Source of the DNA: DATJZH01 sp052146815
GTDB lineage: Bacteria > Actinomycetota > Actinomycetes > Streptosporangiales > Streptosporangiaceae
Reading direction: 5' to 3'
Assembly: GCA_052146815.1 (NCBI GenBank)
Contig: JBKQMG010000188.1
Coordinates: 1-64,000, forward strand
DNA length: 64,000 nucleotides
Notes under the pieces: model-generated
Database searches by the model: none
What the model was told of the DNA's origin: nothing
What the model saw: the letters and a program-made list of their open reading frames with translations, nothing else
In this document: positions 41,042 through 50,083 of the stretch, one piece after another
Numbering within the stretch: the first letter of the stretch is position 1
How the letters are laid out: each line of letters begins with the position of its first letter
Program-made: the position numbers and the translations under genes

Positions 41042-42157
41042 CTAATCGGACCTTTCTGGCGGCCTGCCCGCCAGGAAGCGCCGGACGTCGTCGGCGTCCG
41101 CCTGCAGCGCCGTCTCGTCGGCCGCTGCGATCGGAGCGAGCGGTTTCAGGAGCACCTGGCCGCCCGACAGGCTCCAGATCGCCACCGCCCGGCCGCAGAC
41201 CAGCGCGAAGGGGCGGAAGAGCCCGTTGACCGTGATGATGCCCTGATGCGCGCCGACGATCGGCTCACGGGAGACCCAGCCCAGCAGGACCGGATCGAAA
41301 GCGCCGAGCAGCCGCGGCGGCGGCAGGTCTGCGTCGCGCCCTTCGGGCACCCGATCGCCGCCGGAGTGATCGCCGGCTCCGGCCGGCCCGGCGGCCTGCT
41401 CGTGGCCTGCGGCTTCGTCGCGGCGCGCGAGGTCAGCGAGGCCGTCGCGTTCGCGCAGCTCAGCGGCGATCGCCGCCAGCCCGCGGCGCGCGTCGCGCAG
41501 CGGCAGGCCCGCCCACTTGGCCAGATCGCGGTCGCTGGCCGGACCGTGCCCGGCCAGGTACCGGCGGGCCAGCCACGCAAGCGCCGCGTCCCGGTCTGGC
41601 TGCGCGGGCGCAGGGCCCAGCCAGTCCCTGGTCAGCACGAACGCCTGCTCGCCGCCGATCATCGGCCCGCGGACGATTCCGGCGCGCAGGCTCGCCAGGA
41701 ACAGCAGGTGCACCAGGGCCTGGCCCGCGGTCGCCACCCCCGCCGCGTCGATCCGCTCCCGCAGCTGCCCCCGGGTCAGCGGGCCATCCGCGGTGAGCGC
41801 CGCCTCAATCGCGGCGACGGCCTTGTCGGCGTCGCCCGGCGGTACGCCTTCCTGGCCCAGCCGCCGCGTGTTGCCGGTGAGCAGCGCGGGAGTGGTCAGC
41901 GCATGCAGCCACCAGTAGTCCTCGGCGCAGACCAGATGCAGCGTGCCCCGGTTCAGCCACGTGATCAGCACGGAGCGGTCATCGGTCAGCGCGCGGTCGA
42001 CATCGGCAGCGGTCAGCCCGGCCGAGCGGGCCCGGATCGCCAGCCGCGCGCCGCGCGCGTCCTGGCCCTGCACGGCCAGCAGCCGGCGTACCACTGCGAC
42101 GACGGAGGTGGCCGGCTGCCCCGACAGCAGCTGGGCGGTGAACCGTTTCGCGATCAC
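41042..42157 (-). CDS. AlkZ/YcaQ-like winged-helix DNA glycosylase family protein
   Basis: A 371-residue HTH_42 (winged helix) protein. The N-terminal QxQ motif (LLAVQGQDARGARLAIRARS, Gln30 and Gln32) matches the catalytic pair of AlkZ-type glycosylases. WLNRGTLHLVCAEDYWWL follows near 68-85, and LLGAFDPVLLGWVSRE with IITVNGLFRPFALVCGRAVA in the C-terminal part complete the family pattern. AlkZ enzymes excise alkylated or crosslinked bases. A Gly/Ala-rich insert of about 25 residues sits before the C-terminal part. GTG 42157 is the likely start. The cognate damage is not evident; members near antibiotic clusters give self-resistance, but no such cluster is visible here. Confidence 0.85.
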   Translation of the reverse strand: MIAKRFTAQLLSGQPATSVVAVVRRLLAVQGQDARGARLAIRARSAGLTAADVDRALTDDRSVLITWLNRGTLHLVCAEDYWWLHALTTPALLTGNTRRLGQEGVPPGDADKAVAAIEAALTADGPLTRGQLRERIDAAGVATAGQALVHLLFLASLRAGIVRGPMIGGEQAFVLTRDWLGPAPAQPDRDAALAWLARRYLAGHGPASDRDLAKWAGLPLRDARRGLAAIAAELRERDGLADLARRDEAAGHEQAAGPAGAGDHSGGDRVPEGRDADLPPPRLLGAFDPVLLGWVSREPIVGAHQGIITVNGLFRPFALVCGRAVAIWSLSGGQVLLKPLAPIAAADETALQADADDVRRFLAGRPPERSD

Positions 42158-42192
42158 AGCCCGGGCTCCGGCGCGGTGGCAGACTGATCCTC

Positions 42193-42540
42193 ATGCCACT
42201 GCGCAAGGCCAGCCTGGATGACCAGCTCGCCCAGTTCACCGAGCACTGGGCGCCTAGGGTCGTCGGCAGGCTCAACGATTACGAGCTGAAGGTCGTCAAG
42301 GTACAGGGCGAGTTCGTCTGGCATCAGCACGACGGTACCGACGAGGTCTTCCTGGTGATCGATGGTCAGCTCACCATCGACACGCCGGAAGGCGCTGTCG
42401 TGCTCGGGCCGCGCGAGACGGTGACGATCCCGCGGGGCATGCGGCACCGGCCGCGGGCCGAGCGCGAGACCGCTCTCATGATCATCGAGCCGGCCGGGGT
42501 CGTGAACACCGGCGAGGCCGGCGGCCCGGAAGATCGTTAG
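42193..42540 (+). CDS. Small cupin protein
   Basis: A 115-residue single-domain cupin: GEFVWHQHDGTDEVFLVIDG carries the first metal-binding motif (HxH...E), and PRGMRHRPRAERETALMIIE the second (His). Proteins of this size act as small isomerases, dioxygenases or binding proteins; the reaction is not evident. It diverges from the AlkZ-like gene with a 35-base gap and converges on the broken aldo/keto reductase, sharing three bases with that gene's ancestral stop. Confidence 0.9.
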   Translation: MPLRKASLDDQLAQFTEHWAPRVVGRLNDYELKVVKVQGEFVWHQHDGTDEVFLVIDGQLTIDTPEGAVVLGPRETVTIPRGMRHRPRAERETALMIIEPAGVVNTGEAGGPEDR

Positions 42541-43548
42541 CGGCGCTCCAGCGTTATGCGGACGAAATTCTCGCTGTCCAGCGCGGCCATCTGCGCCGGG
42601 TCCTAGCGGTCCCCGGCCACCGCCCCGGACGGGACAGCCGCCTCGATCGCGGCCAGCTCCGCGGGGGTCAGCGTGAGCTCCAGCGCGCCGAGCGCCTCGG
42701 CCAGCCGGTCCCGGCGCTTCGTGCCGATCAGCGGGATGATGTCGCTGCCGCGGCAGGCGACCCACGCGATGGCCAGCTGCGCGGTCGTGGCGCCCTTGGC
42801 CTCGGCGATCCGCTCGAGGGCGGTCAGCAGCTCCAGGTTGCGGCGCAGGTTCTCGTCCTGGAACCGGGGAAAGCGCGACCGCGGATCGCCGGGGCCGATC
42901 TCGCGGGCGCTCGCCGCGGACAGCAGCCCGCGAGACAGGACCCGTACGCGGTGACGCCGATGCCGAGCTCACGCACGGCGGGCAGGATCTCCGCCTCCGC
43001 CCGGCTCATCAGCGAGTACTCGATCTGCAGCGCGCTGACCGGATGCACGGCGTGCGCGCGCCGGATGGTGGCAGCGCCCATCTCTGACAGGCCCAGGTAG
43101 CGGACATAGCCGGCCTGAACCATCTCGGCGATGGCACCGACGGTGTCCTCGATCGGACGCGCGGGTCAAGCCTGGCGGGCTGGTACAGGTCGACGTAGTC
43201 GGTGCCGAGGCGGGTCAGGGTGTAGGCGAGCGAGTTCTTCACCGCGGCCGGGCTGGCGTCGAATCCGACGAACGCGCCCGCGGGATCCCGCTGGCCGCCG
43301 AACTTCACCTGGATGAACGCACTGCCGCGATCACGGCCGCGGAGGGCCTCGCGCAGCAGCAGCTCGTTGTGCCCCATGCCGTAAAAATCGGCGGTATCGA
43401 GCAGCGTGATCCCGGCGTCGAGCGCGGCGCGGATCGTCGCGATGCTCTCCGCCTCATCCGCCGGGCCGTAGACGCCGGACATGCTATTAAGGCCAAGCCC
43501 GGCCCGCGAGACCTGCGGGCCGCCGGCTCCCAGCGGGATCAACTCCAT
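42537..43548 (-). pseudogene. Aldo/keto reductase inactivated by two frameshifts and a nonsense codon
   Basis: Almost every part of a 330-residue reductase can still be read. ATG 43548 follows a perfect CAGGAGGAG site: LGAGGPQVSRAGLGLNSMSG, LLDTADFYGMGHNELLLREA (catalytic Asp and Tyr) and GTDYVDLYQPARLDP. A lost C at about 43161 shifts to MVQAGYVRYLGLSEMGAATI and VHPVSALQIEYSLMSR. A lost G at about 42942 shifts again to GLLSAASAREIGPGDPRSRF and IIPLIGTKRRDRLAEALGAL. A TAG at 42603-42605 then replaces an expected TAC before DPAQMAALDSENFVRITLER, whose own stop is at 42537-42539. Three lesions with intact flanks indicate recent decay. Confidence 0.88.
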
Positions 43549-43713
43549 CGGCTCCTCCTGGCGGGCGGCAGTCAGTGGCGCGAGCGTCACCTTAGCGCCG
43601 ACGCTGCGCACCTCCCCCGGCAGCCTGCGGGCCCGCCCAGCTTCCGCTGAACGGGCCCGAGGCACCGCCTGCCGCGCCCGGCCGGCTCGGCGCTGTTTCC
43701 CGGGGTTGCGGCG

Positions 43714-45693
43714 CTACTTCTCCAGGTTGCGCAGGGCCGCGATGAAATCAGCCCCGGCCGGCGTCCCGACGCCCGTCATGTTGTCATAGCCCTTCAGAGC
43801 CACCTGCCCGGTGTATCCGAACATGCTGGTGCTCTGATCATCGAAGGTGGTGACCGACTCGATGCCGCACGTGTACTGGTCGCAGACAGTCCCGCGGAAT
43901 ATCACGGGAGTGCTGGTGGTCACCGGCACGGCATCATAGACCGCGCTGGTCCCGATCAGCCGGTAGACTGCCGGGCTGATCAGCCCGAACGGCCTGGGCT
44001 GTCCCTGCTGCGCCGCGGTGACCATCCCGGCGACCAGCGGCGAGGCCAGGCTCGTCCCGCCGATATCGAACTGGCCGTACGCGGGGGGCTTCTTCTTGCG
44101 GAAGGTCAGCAGCCCGACCGCGAGGCCGGTGAACGGGTCGGCGTCGGCGCTGATGTCAGGCGCCGAGCGCACCCTGCCGCCCCGGTCGCCTGGCGCGACG
44201 GTCAGCGCCGGCGGCACTGCGGCGTTCTGGTAGCCCGGCTGCTTCCACAGCAGGCTGGCGCCGCCGCCGCTGGCGCCCTGCTCGCCCTCGAAGACCCACC
44301 GCTTGTTCTGCAGGAAGGACTCTCCCGTGGACCAGCCGGTCTCGAACAGGCGGTTGCCGGTCTTGCCGATCCCGAGCGTCGTGCCGCCCACGCCGATCGC
44401 GTACGGGTCGCTGGATGGCGCCTCGACGCCCGAGCCGTCACCGGCGGAGAAGTACATGCCGACGCCCTCGGCCGCCGCCTGGACCAGGTAGGCATGCTCG
44501 ATGTCCGTCAGCGCTGCGGGCTGGGCCTCATCGCCGCCCTCCCAGGAGTTGGACGCCACCGAGGCCAGCGGGTGACCGCCGTTGCCGTCGATGACCGCCA
44601 GGTCAGCGTCGAAGAGGCCCTGCAGGCCGAAGTCGCCGTTGTTGCAGCTGTCGCCGCCGACCACCAGCTGGTTCGCACCGGGAGCCATGTCATAGGACGA
44701 CTCGACGTCGAGCTGCTCCTCGACGTCGAAGAAGTCCCCGCATGTGGTTCCCTGGCCGAGCGAAAGCTCGCTGTAACGCTGGCCCGACGGGGCCGGCAGG
44801 CTGCCCGCCGCCGCGTAATCGCGCAGTGTCCTGAACATGTCCTGCGTCAGGCCCAGCTCGATCAGGGCAATCGTCTGGCCATGGCCGGTGGTCGTCCCGG
44901 TGGCTCCGTAGCCGGCGCGGATCTGACCGGCACTGTAACCGCATACCGCGGTCGGGAAGGTCGTGGTCCCGAACTGCTCCGGCAGCCCGGAGATCTCGTG
45001 CTGCCCGTAGTACCGGGAGCAGGGAAAGTGCGGCGGCTTGGGCTTCTTCGAACCGGTGGCCCCCCGCACCGGCGGCCGGGCGGCCCGCGTCTCGAGCGGC
45101 AGCTTCGGGGCGGCATTGTCCAGGCCGGTCACGCCGAGCACGCTGCTCGCCAGCCACCGGGGCACGGAGACAGGACGGTTGTTCGCGCGAAGGGCGTAGG
45201 GACCGGCGCTCACTCCGGCCGGCGGCTTGTACAGATTCACCTGCACGCGGAACGCTGCGTCAATCTTCGAAGTCGGCGCCGTCGCCCGGACATAAGAACG
45301 ACTCACGTCCGTCCGGACATCGGTGAAGCCGCGCGACCGCAGCCAGGCCTCCGCTCTGGCTGTGATCGCCCGGCCTGGCCCGAAGCGGGAAGCGTAGCTG
45401 TCGGGGCTCAGATAGTGCCGGAACTCCCGGCGGCCCGGCGTGCTCACCGCAGTGGCGAAGCGCTCCGCGGCCGCGAGCTGGGGGCGCATCCACAGCTGGA
45501 CCGATAACCGGCGGCCTCCGGCGATATGGCCGATTAAGCGCGCGTGGCCGATGAAGGGAGCAACGCTGCCGTTTAGGGCCGTGTCCGCCGGCCGCACCGA
45601 GGCTTCGCCGGGACCCGTCACCCCGACGATCGTCATTCCTGCTACCGCTGCGGTCGCTCCGACGGCCGCGACAAGCCTTCTTGTCCTGAGCAT
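43714..45693 (-). CDS. Secreted S53 serine-carboxyl peptidase (sedolisin/kumamolisin type)
   Basis: A 659-residue preproenzyme. A signal peptide (about 1-32: basic RTRR, hydrophobic core, cut near GEASV) is followed by the Pro-kumamolisin activation domain (about 45-195: FRHYLSPDSYASRFGP) and the S53 catalytic domain. Catalytic residues visible are Glu325 and Asp329 in DVEEQLDVE, oxyanion Asp419 in FSAGDGSG, and Ser548 in GGTSLASPLVAG. The calcium site near the C-terminus (GYDNMTGVGTPAGADFI) is present. Such enzymes digest proteins outside the cell at acid pH. GGGGAG precedes ATG 45693. It is monocistronic. Confidence 0.94.
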   Translation of the reverse strand: MLRTRRLVAAVGATAAVAGMTIVGVTGPGEASVRPADTALNGSVAPFIGHARLIGHIAGGRRLSVQLWMRPQLAAAERFATAVSTPGRREFRHYLSPDSYASRFGPGRAITARAEAWLRSRGFTDVRTDVSRSYVRATAPTSKIDAAFRVQVNLYKPPAGVSAGPYALRANNRPVSVPRWLASSVLGVTGLDNAAPKLPLETRAARPPVRGATGSKKPKPPHFPCSRYYGQHEISGLPEQFGTTTFPTAVCGYSAGQIRAGYGATGTTTGHGQTIALIELGLTQDMFRTLRDYAAAGSLPAPSGQRYSELSLGQGTTCGDFFDVEEQLDVESSYDMAPGANQLVVGGDSCNNGDFGLQGLFDADLAVIDGNGGHPLASVASNSWEGGDEAQPAALTDIEHAYLVQAAAEGVGMYFSAGDGSGVEAPSSDPYAIGVGGTTLGIGKTGNRLFETGWSTGESFLQNKRWVFEGEQGASGGGASLLWKQPGYQNAAVPPALTVAPGDRGGRVRSAPDISADADPFTGLAVGLLTFRKKKPPAYGQFDIGGTSLASPLVAGMVTAAQQGQPRPFGLISPAVYRLIGTSAVYDAVPVTTSTPVIFRGTVCDQYTCGIESVTTFDDQSTSMFGYTGQVALKGYDNMTGVGTPAGADFIAALRNLEK

Positions 45694-45949
45694 GCTCTCC
45701 CCGTTGTGAGGCGTGGCTGCACCCGGTCTCGGCGGCCGGGCAACTGGTCTCTGCCAGTGTCTATAACATCGCCGACACGGAGGAAAGGGCTTATCAATGT
45801 CAGAATGGAAAAACCTCGCGGTCATCTTCGAACCGGGCGCCATCGCCATGACCGGACACGATTGACAGCCGGACCAGGACCGCCCGCGCTGGGGCGTCAG
45901 CCGGCGCGCGCGCCGCGTCAGCTCAGCAGGCCGGGCGCGGAACGGTGGG

Positions 45950-47656
45950 CTAATCGCCGGACTGGAAGACCCGCTCCCCCCCGACGTAGGTGCGCGCCAC
46001 CCTGATGCCGGCCAGCTCGGCGGCGGGGACGGCGAAGGGATCGCGCTCCAGCACGACGAGGTCGGCCAGCATGCCCGGCGCGATGGCGCCGGTGTCGTCC
46101 AGGTGATTGACGTACGCCGAGCCGGCCGTATAGGCAGCAAGCGCCTCAGCCAGTTGCAGCCGCTGACCGGGCAGGAGCGGATCAGCGTCCGGGCCGGCGG
46201 CTCCTGGCAGCGACCTGTTCACGGCCACGTGCACGGCGCGCAGCGGGTTGGCGCTGCTGACCGCCCAGTCGCTGCCGGCCGCCAGCCGCGCGCCCGCGGC
46301 CAGCAGGTCGGCGAACAAGTACTGCCGTGCGGCCCGCTCCCGGCCGACGAACGGGATCGTCAGCTCGTCCATCTGCGGCTCGTGCGCCGCCCACAGCGCC
46401 TGGATATTCGCCGTGACACCCAGCGGGGCGAAGCGTGCAACGTCGGCCGGATGCATGAACTGCAGGTGCGCGATGTGATGCCGGTTATCCGCACCGCCGC
46501 TGGCAGCACCGCCGTTCGCCGTCCGCGCGGCCTCGATGGCATCCAGTGACTCGCGGACGGCGCGGTCGCCGATGGCGTGCAGGTGCACCTGGAAATTCTC
46601 GGCGTCGAGCGCGGCGACGTACTCGCGCAGAGCCAGCGGATCGATGTGGGACAGGCCGCGGCCCTGCGTCTGGCAGCCGCAGGAGTCCAGGTAGGGCTCG
46701 AGCATGCCGGCGGTGAAGGTCTCCGCGACACCGTCCTGCATGATCTTGACGGTCCGCGCGCGGAACCGGCCCGCCTGGCCGTGCTCGCGGCGGCTCAGCA
46801 GGTCGGGCAGCTGCTCGGCTCCCTTGCCGCGGTCCCACCACAGTGCTCCCTCGACGCGCGCGGTGAGCCTGCCGCCTGCCGCGGCGACCAGGTACACCTC
46901 CAGCGGATCCTGCGAGCCCAGATAGCTTCCCACGATCGCGTCCTGCCAGGCCGTGATGCCGCGCGCGTGCAGGTGCTCCTGGGCCAGCAGCAGCCCGGCC
47001 AGGCGCTCGTCAAGCGTCGGCGGCGGCATGATATGCGCGACCAGAGTGGCTGCTCCCTCGTGCAAAGTGCCCTGCGGACGGCCGTCGCCCTGCCGCTCGA
47101 TCCTGCCGTCGGGCGGGTCAGGGGTCCGGGCGTCCAGGCCGGCCAGCTCCAGGGCACGGGAATTCACCCACGCGCCGTGGCAGTCGCGGTTCATCAGGTA
47201 GGCGGGCCTGCCGGGCACGACCCGGTCGAGAATCTCCCGGTCGGGTGTGCCGCCGGCGAACCATTCCATCCGCCAGCCGCTGCCGGTGACCCACTCCCGG
47301 TCCGGGTAGGCGTCCGCGTAGGCGCTGATCCGGCGAAGCGCCTCGCCGAGGCTCGCCGAGCCGATCAGGCTGCAGCCGATCATCGTCACGCCGGCGAACG
47401 CCGGGTGCACGTGGGCATCCTGGAAACCGGGCAGCAGCGCGCGGCCGCGCAGGTCGACCACCTCGGTCAGCGGGCCGGCCAGGTCGCGCAGATCACGGTC
47501 GGCCGCGTCGGCGATGACAGCGATACGGCTGCCGGTCACGGCCACCGCGCTCGCGGGCCTGCCGCCGGTCAGCACGGCCGGCCCGGCCCGGCGGCCGCCG
47601 GGTTCGGCGGTGTACACCGGACCGCCGGTGAAGATCACGTCCGCGTGGCTCGTCAT
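45950..47656 (-). CDS. Amidohydrolase family protein (YtcJ-like)
   Basis: A 568-residue metal-dependent hydrolase: LLPGFQDAHVHPAFAG (HxH metal motif, about 75-90), FQVHLHAIGDRAVRESLDAI, RHHIAHLQFMHPADVARFAP and ARLAAGSDWAVSSANPL (fourth-ligand Asp), ending IAPGMLADLVVLERDPF. These are the YtcJ/LAF3-type amidohydrolase motifs, with the TIM barrel interrupted by the helical insert typical of this subgroup. It hydrolyses an unknown amide or ester. GGAGGAG upstream supports ATG 47656; the frame is open further upstream but runs into the divergent esterase. Confidence 0.9.
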   Translation of the reverse strand: MTSHADVIFTGGPVYTAEPGGRRAGPAVLTGGRPASAVAVTGSRIAVIADAADRDLRDLAGPLTEVVDLRGRALLPGFQDAHVHPAFAGVTMIGCSLIGSASLGEALRRISAYADAYPDREWVTGSGWRMEWFAGGTPDREILDRVVPGRPAYLMNRDCHGAWVNSRALELAGLDARTPDPPDGRIERQGDGRPQGTLHEGAATLVAHIMPPPTLDERLAGLLLAQEHLHARGITAWQDAIVGSYLGSQDPLEVYLVAAAGGRLTARVEGALWWDRGKGAEQLPDLLSRREHGQAGRFRARTVKIMQDGVAETFTAGMLEPYLDSCGCQTQGRGLSHIDPLALREYVAALDAENFQVHLHAIGDRAVRESLDAIEAARTANGGAASGGADNRHHIAHLQFMHPADVARFAPLGVTANIQALWAAHEPQMDELTIPFVGRERAARQYLFADLLAAGARLAAGSDWAVSSANPLRAVHVAVNRSLPGAAGPDADPLLPGQRLQLAEALAAYTAGSAYVNHLDDTGAIAPGMLADLVVLERDPFAVPAAELAGIRVARTYVGGERVFQSGD

Positions 47657-47920
47657 GGATGCTCCTCCGCTCCGGCGGTCCGCCGTCCTATTCGTAGCAC
47701 GGGCCCATCGCGGCACAGGCGTGACCAGCACAGGGCCTGCGCAGCACAGGGGCCTGCGCAGCGCAGGCCGGCGCCTCGCCGTAATGGCCGGACAGCCGGT
47801 CGCCGGCACAGCCTTGGGCCACGGCGTTCTCCCACGTGGCGGCTCTGGTGCCCGGAACGCGGGACAGGTCACACGGCTGGAACCTAGCCCGGCATTCGCG
47901 TTGTGTGTCACAGTGCGGAC

Positions 47921-49396
47921 ATGGCCTCCACGGTGATCACGAAATACGGCACGGTCAGTGGCCGGGAACGCGACGGCGTGACGAGATACCTCGGCATCCC
48001 CTACGCGGCGAGCCCGACGGGGGCGCTGCGTTTTCGCGCTCCCGCGCCGCCGCGCGCCTGGGACGGCGTCCTGGCCGCCGACGCGTTCGGGGCCACGCCG
48101 CCCAAGCCTGACTACCCGGTGCCGCTCGACGTCCTGCTGGCGGAGCCGAACGTGGCCGGCGACGACTGGCTGTCGGTGAACGTCTGGACGCCCGGCGGCA
48201 CCGGCCTGCCGGTCATGGTCTGGATTTACGGCGGTGCCTTCGTCAACGGCAACTCGGCGATCCCGATGTATGACGGCCACGCCTTCGCCCGCGACGGCGT
48301 GGTCATGGTGACCTTCAACTACCGCCTCGGCGTCGACGGCTTCGCGTTTCTCCCGGGCGCACCGGCGAACCGGGGCCTGCTGGACCAGATAGCCGCGCTG
48401 GAATGGGTGCGCGACAACATCGCCGCTTTCGGCGGCGACCCGGACAATGTCACGATCTTCGGCGAGTCCGCAGGCGCGATGAGCGTGACCACCCTGCTGT
48501 CCCTGTCGCAGACCAGGGGCCTGTTCGCCCGGGCGATCACCCAGAGCGGCTCGGTGCAGGCCGGCGCGAGCCCGGCCGACGCCGCCCTGGTAGCCGGGGA
48601 ACTCGGCAAGGTGCTCGGCATGGAGCCGACTGCGGCCAACCTGTCGAATGTGGACGTGCCGAAGCTGGTCGAGGCGCAGGCGGCGGTCAGCCGGGCGCTC
48701 GCCGTCCAGCCCGATCCCGCGCGCTTCGGCGCGAGCATCGTGGGCGGCCTGATGGCTTTCCCGCCGGTTATCGACGGAAAGGTGATCCCGGCGCATCCGA
48801 TGGCGGCCATCGCGGCCGGCGCGGGCGCGGACATCCCGCTGCTGACGGGCACGACGCGGGATGAGTACCGGCTGTTCCTGGTGCCCACCGGCATGGCCGC
48901 CCAGATCAACGACCAGATGCTCGCCGCGTTGCTGGCCGTGAACGGCATCGGCGCGCCGGTGGCCGACCTGTACCGGGCGCGCCGACCCGGGGGGACCCCT
49001 GGCGACCTGCTCGCGGCGCTGCTGACCGACAGGTTCTTCCGGCTTCCCGCCCTCGCGGTCGCCGAGGCGCGGGCCGGGGGCGCTCCGACCTACGTGTACG
49101 AATTTGGCTGGCCCAGCCCGGTCGGCGGCCTCGGCGCGGCCCATGCCACGGAAATCCCGTTTGTCTTCGATAACCTTGCCGCGCGCGGCGCCGATCAGAT
49201 CCTCGGCGCAAGTCCTCCGCAGGCGCTGGCTGACCAGATGCACGCGGCCTGGATTAGTTTTGCCCGCGCGGGCAACCCTGGGTGGCGCGCTTTTGACAGC
49301 TCTTATCCGGTCCGGGTGTTCGACGAGGGCGACGACCGGGTCGAGCTTGATCCGCGCGGCGAGGAGCGTCGGATCTGGTCAGCCCGGGCCAGCTGA
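47921..49396 (+). CDS. Carboxylesterase (type B family)
   Basis: A 491-residue alpha/beta hydrolase: RYLGIPYAASPTGALRF, VMVWIYGGAFVNGNS (oxyanion hole Gly-Gly), VTIFGESAGAMSVTTLL with nucleophile Ser, and GTTRDEYRLFL (acid residue) with the His in GLGAAHATEIPFVFDN. This is the type B carboxylesterase/pNB-esterase architecture of normal length and without signal peptide. It hydrolyses esters of unknown type. ATG 47921 starts directly at the first conserved strand (MASTVITKYGTVSG). It diverges from the amidohydrolase gene. Confidence 0.93.
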   Translation: MASTVITKYGTVSGRERDGVTRYLGIPYAASPTGALRFRAPAPPRAWDGVLAADAFGATPPKPDYPVPLDVLLAEPNVAGDDWLSVNVWTPGGTGLPVMVWIYGGAFVNGNSAIPMYDGHAFARDGVVMVTFNYRLGVDGFAFLPGAPANRGLLDQIAALEWVRDNIAAFGGDPDNVTIFGESAGAMSVTTLLSLSQTRGLFARAITQSGSVQAGASPADAALVAGELGKVLGMEPTAANLSNVDVPKLVEAQAAVSRALAVQPDPARFGASIVGGLMAFPPVIDGKVIPAHPMAAIAAGAGADIPLLTGTTRDEYRLFLVPTGMAAQINDQMLAALLAVNGIGAPVADLYRARRPGGTPGDLLAALLTDRFFRLPALAVAEARAGGAPTYVYEFGWPSPVGGLGAAHATEIPFVFDNLAARGADQILGASPPQALADQMHAAWISFARAGNPGWRAFDSSYPVRVFDEGDDRVELDPRGEERRIWSARAS

Positions 49397-49554
49397 CTCA
49401 GGGCCCGGATAACACCAGGGCCCAGCTAAGACAGCACCCCCTGCACAGGGGAACCCAGCACTGCGGAAGTCAGTACAGGGGCACTGAGAGAGTGGCCGGC
49501 ACCGGGACGAGGCCAGTGCCTGCGCCGGCGCAGTGAGAATGGCCAGCGCTAGAA

Positions 49555-49570
49555 AGTGACCAACGTCACA
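49555..49570. promoter_or_regulatory. Crp/GlxR-like palindrome
   Basis: AGTGACCAACGTCACA fits the Crp-family pattern TGTGA-N6-TCACA with one mismatch; the inner GTGAC-CAAC-GTCAC is perfectly symmetric. It is not next to any start codon I can assign, since both flanking genes end here. Binding by a Crp-type regulator is inferred from sequence alone. Confidence 0.35.
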
Positions 49571-49721
49571 TGCTTTCCCGGCGGCACGGCGCAGCTACCG
49601 GGCACGCGCCCATGCGGCAGCGCGTGCACGCTCAGCCGGCGCCGGCGACGCGGGACGGCCGCGCCGGGGCCCCCGGCTGAGGCCGGGCCGTGCCGGTGTG
49701 GCCGGGCGCGCACGCTGCTTC

Positions 49722-49746
49722 CGGGGACGTGACAGGCACGTCCCCG
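49722..49746 (-). terminator. 10-bp stem-loop after the DUF4193 gene
   Basis: CGGGGACGTG pairs perfectly with CACGTCCCCG across the five-base loop ACAGG, 38 bases downstream of the DUF4193 stop codon. There is no T-run, as is common for actinobacterial I-shaped terminators. It is the strongest short hairpin I noticed on the right half of the window. Confidence 0.6.
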
Positions 49747-49783
49747 CAGCCTCGACGCACGGCCAGGGCATCGCGCTGAGCCG

Positions 49784-50083
49784 TTACGCCGCGCACTCCC
49801 GGCAGACAAGCTGGCCGCCGCGGGTCTCCGCGAGCTGGCTCCTGTGGTGGACGAGAAAGCAGCTTGAGCAGGTGAACTCGTCTGCCTGCCGCGGAATCAC
49901 GCGGAAGGACAGCTCCTCGTTTGACAGGTCAGCGCCCGGTAGCTCCAGTGACTCGGCCACATCGTCCGGGTCCATGTCGATCGTGGCTGCTGACTTGTCG
50001 AGCCTGCGCGCCTGCAGTTCCTGCAGGCTGTCCTCGCTGAGTTCGTCGTCAGTCTTCCTCGGGCTGTCGTAATCGGTAGCCAT
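49784..50083 (-). CDS. DUF4193 zinc-ribbon protein
   Basis: A 99-residue conserved actinobacterial protein (DUF4193). It starts MATDYDSPRKTDDELSEDSL, has an acidic middle ending ELPGADLSNEELSFRVIPRQ, and a C-terminal zinc ribbon with CSSCFLVHHRSQL and VCREC. It is nearly universal in the phylum; a transcription-associated role has been suspected, but I know of no settled function. ATG 50083 is the conserved start; the frame is open upstream to 50200 without similarity. A stem-loop follows its stop codon. Confidence 0.92.
   Translation of the reverse strand: MATDYDSPRKTDDELSEDSLQELQARRLDKSAATIDMDPDDVAESLELPGADLSNEELSFRVIPRQADEFTCSSCFLVHHRSQLAETRGGQLVCRECAA

Larger units (their letters stand above)
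49397..49783. other. 387-bp gap between convergent genes
   Basis: It lies between the 3' ends of the esterase (plus) and the DUF4193 gene (minus). It contains a Crp-like palindrome (49555-49570) and a strong stem-loop (49722-49746), listed separately. No frame here has family resemblance. Confidence 0.45.

Noticed and set aside
47657..49243. Upstream extension of the amidohydrolase to a 1097-residue protein
   Set aside because: The extension is antisense to the esterase and has no domain; GGAGGAG before ATG 47656 fixes the start.
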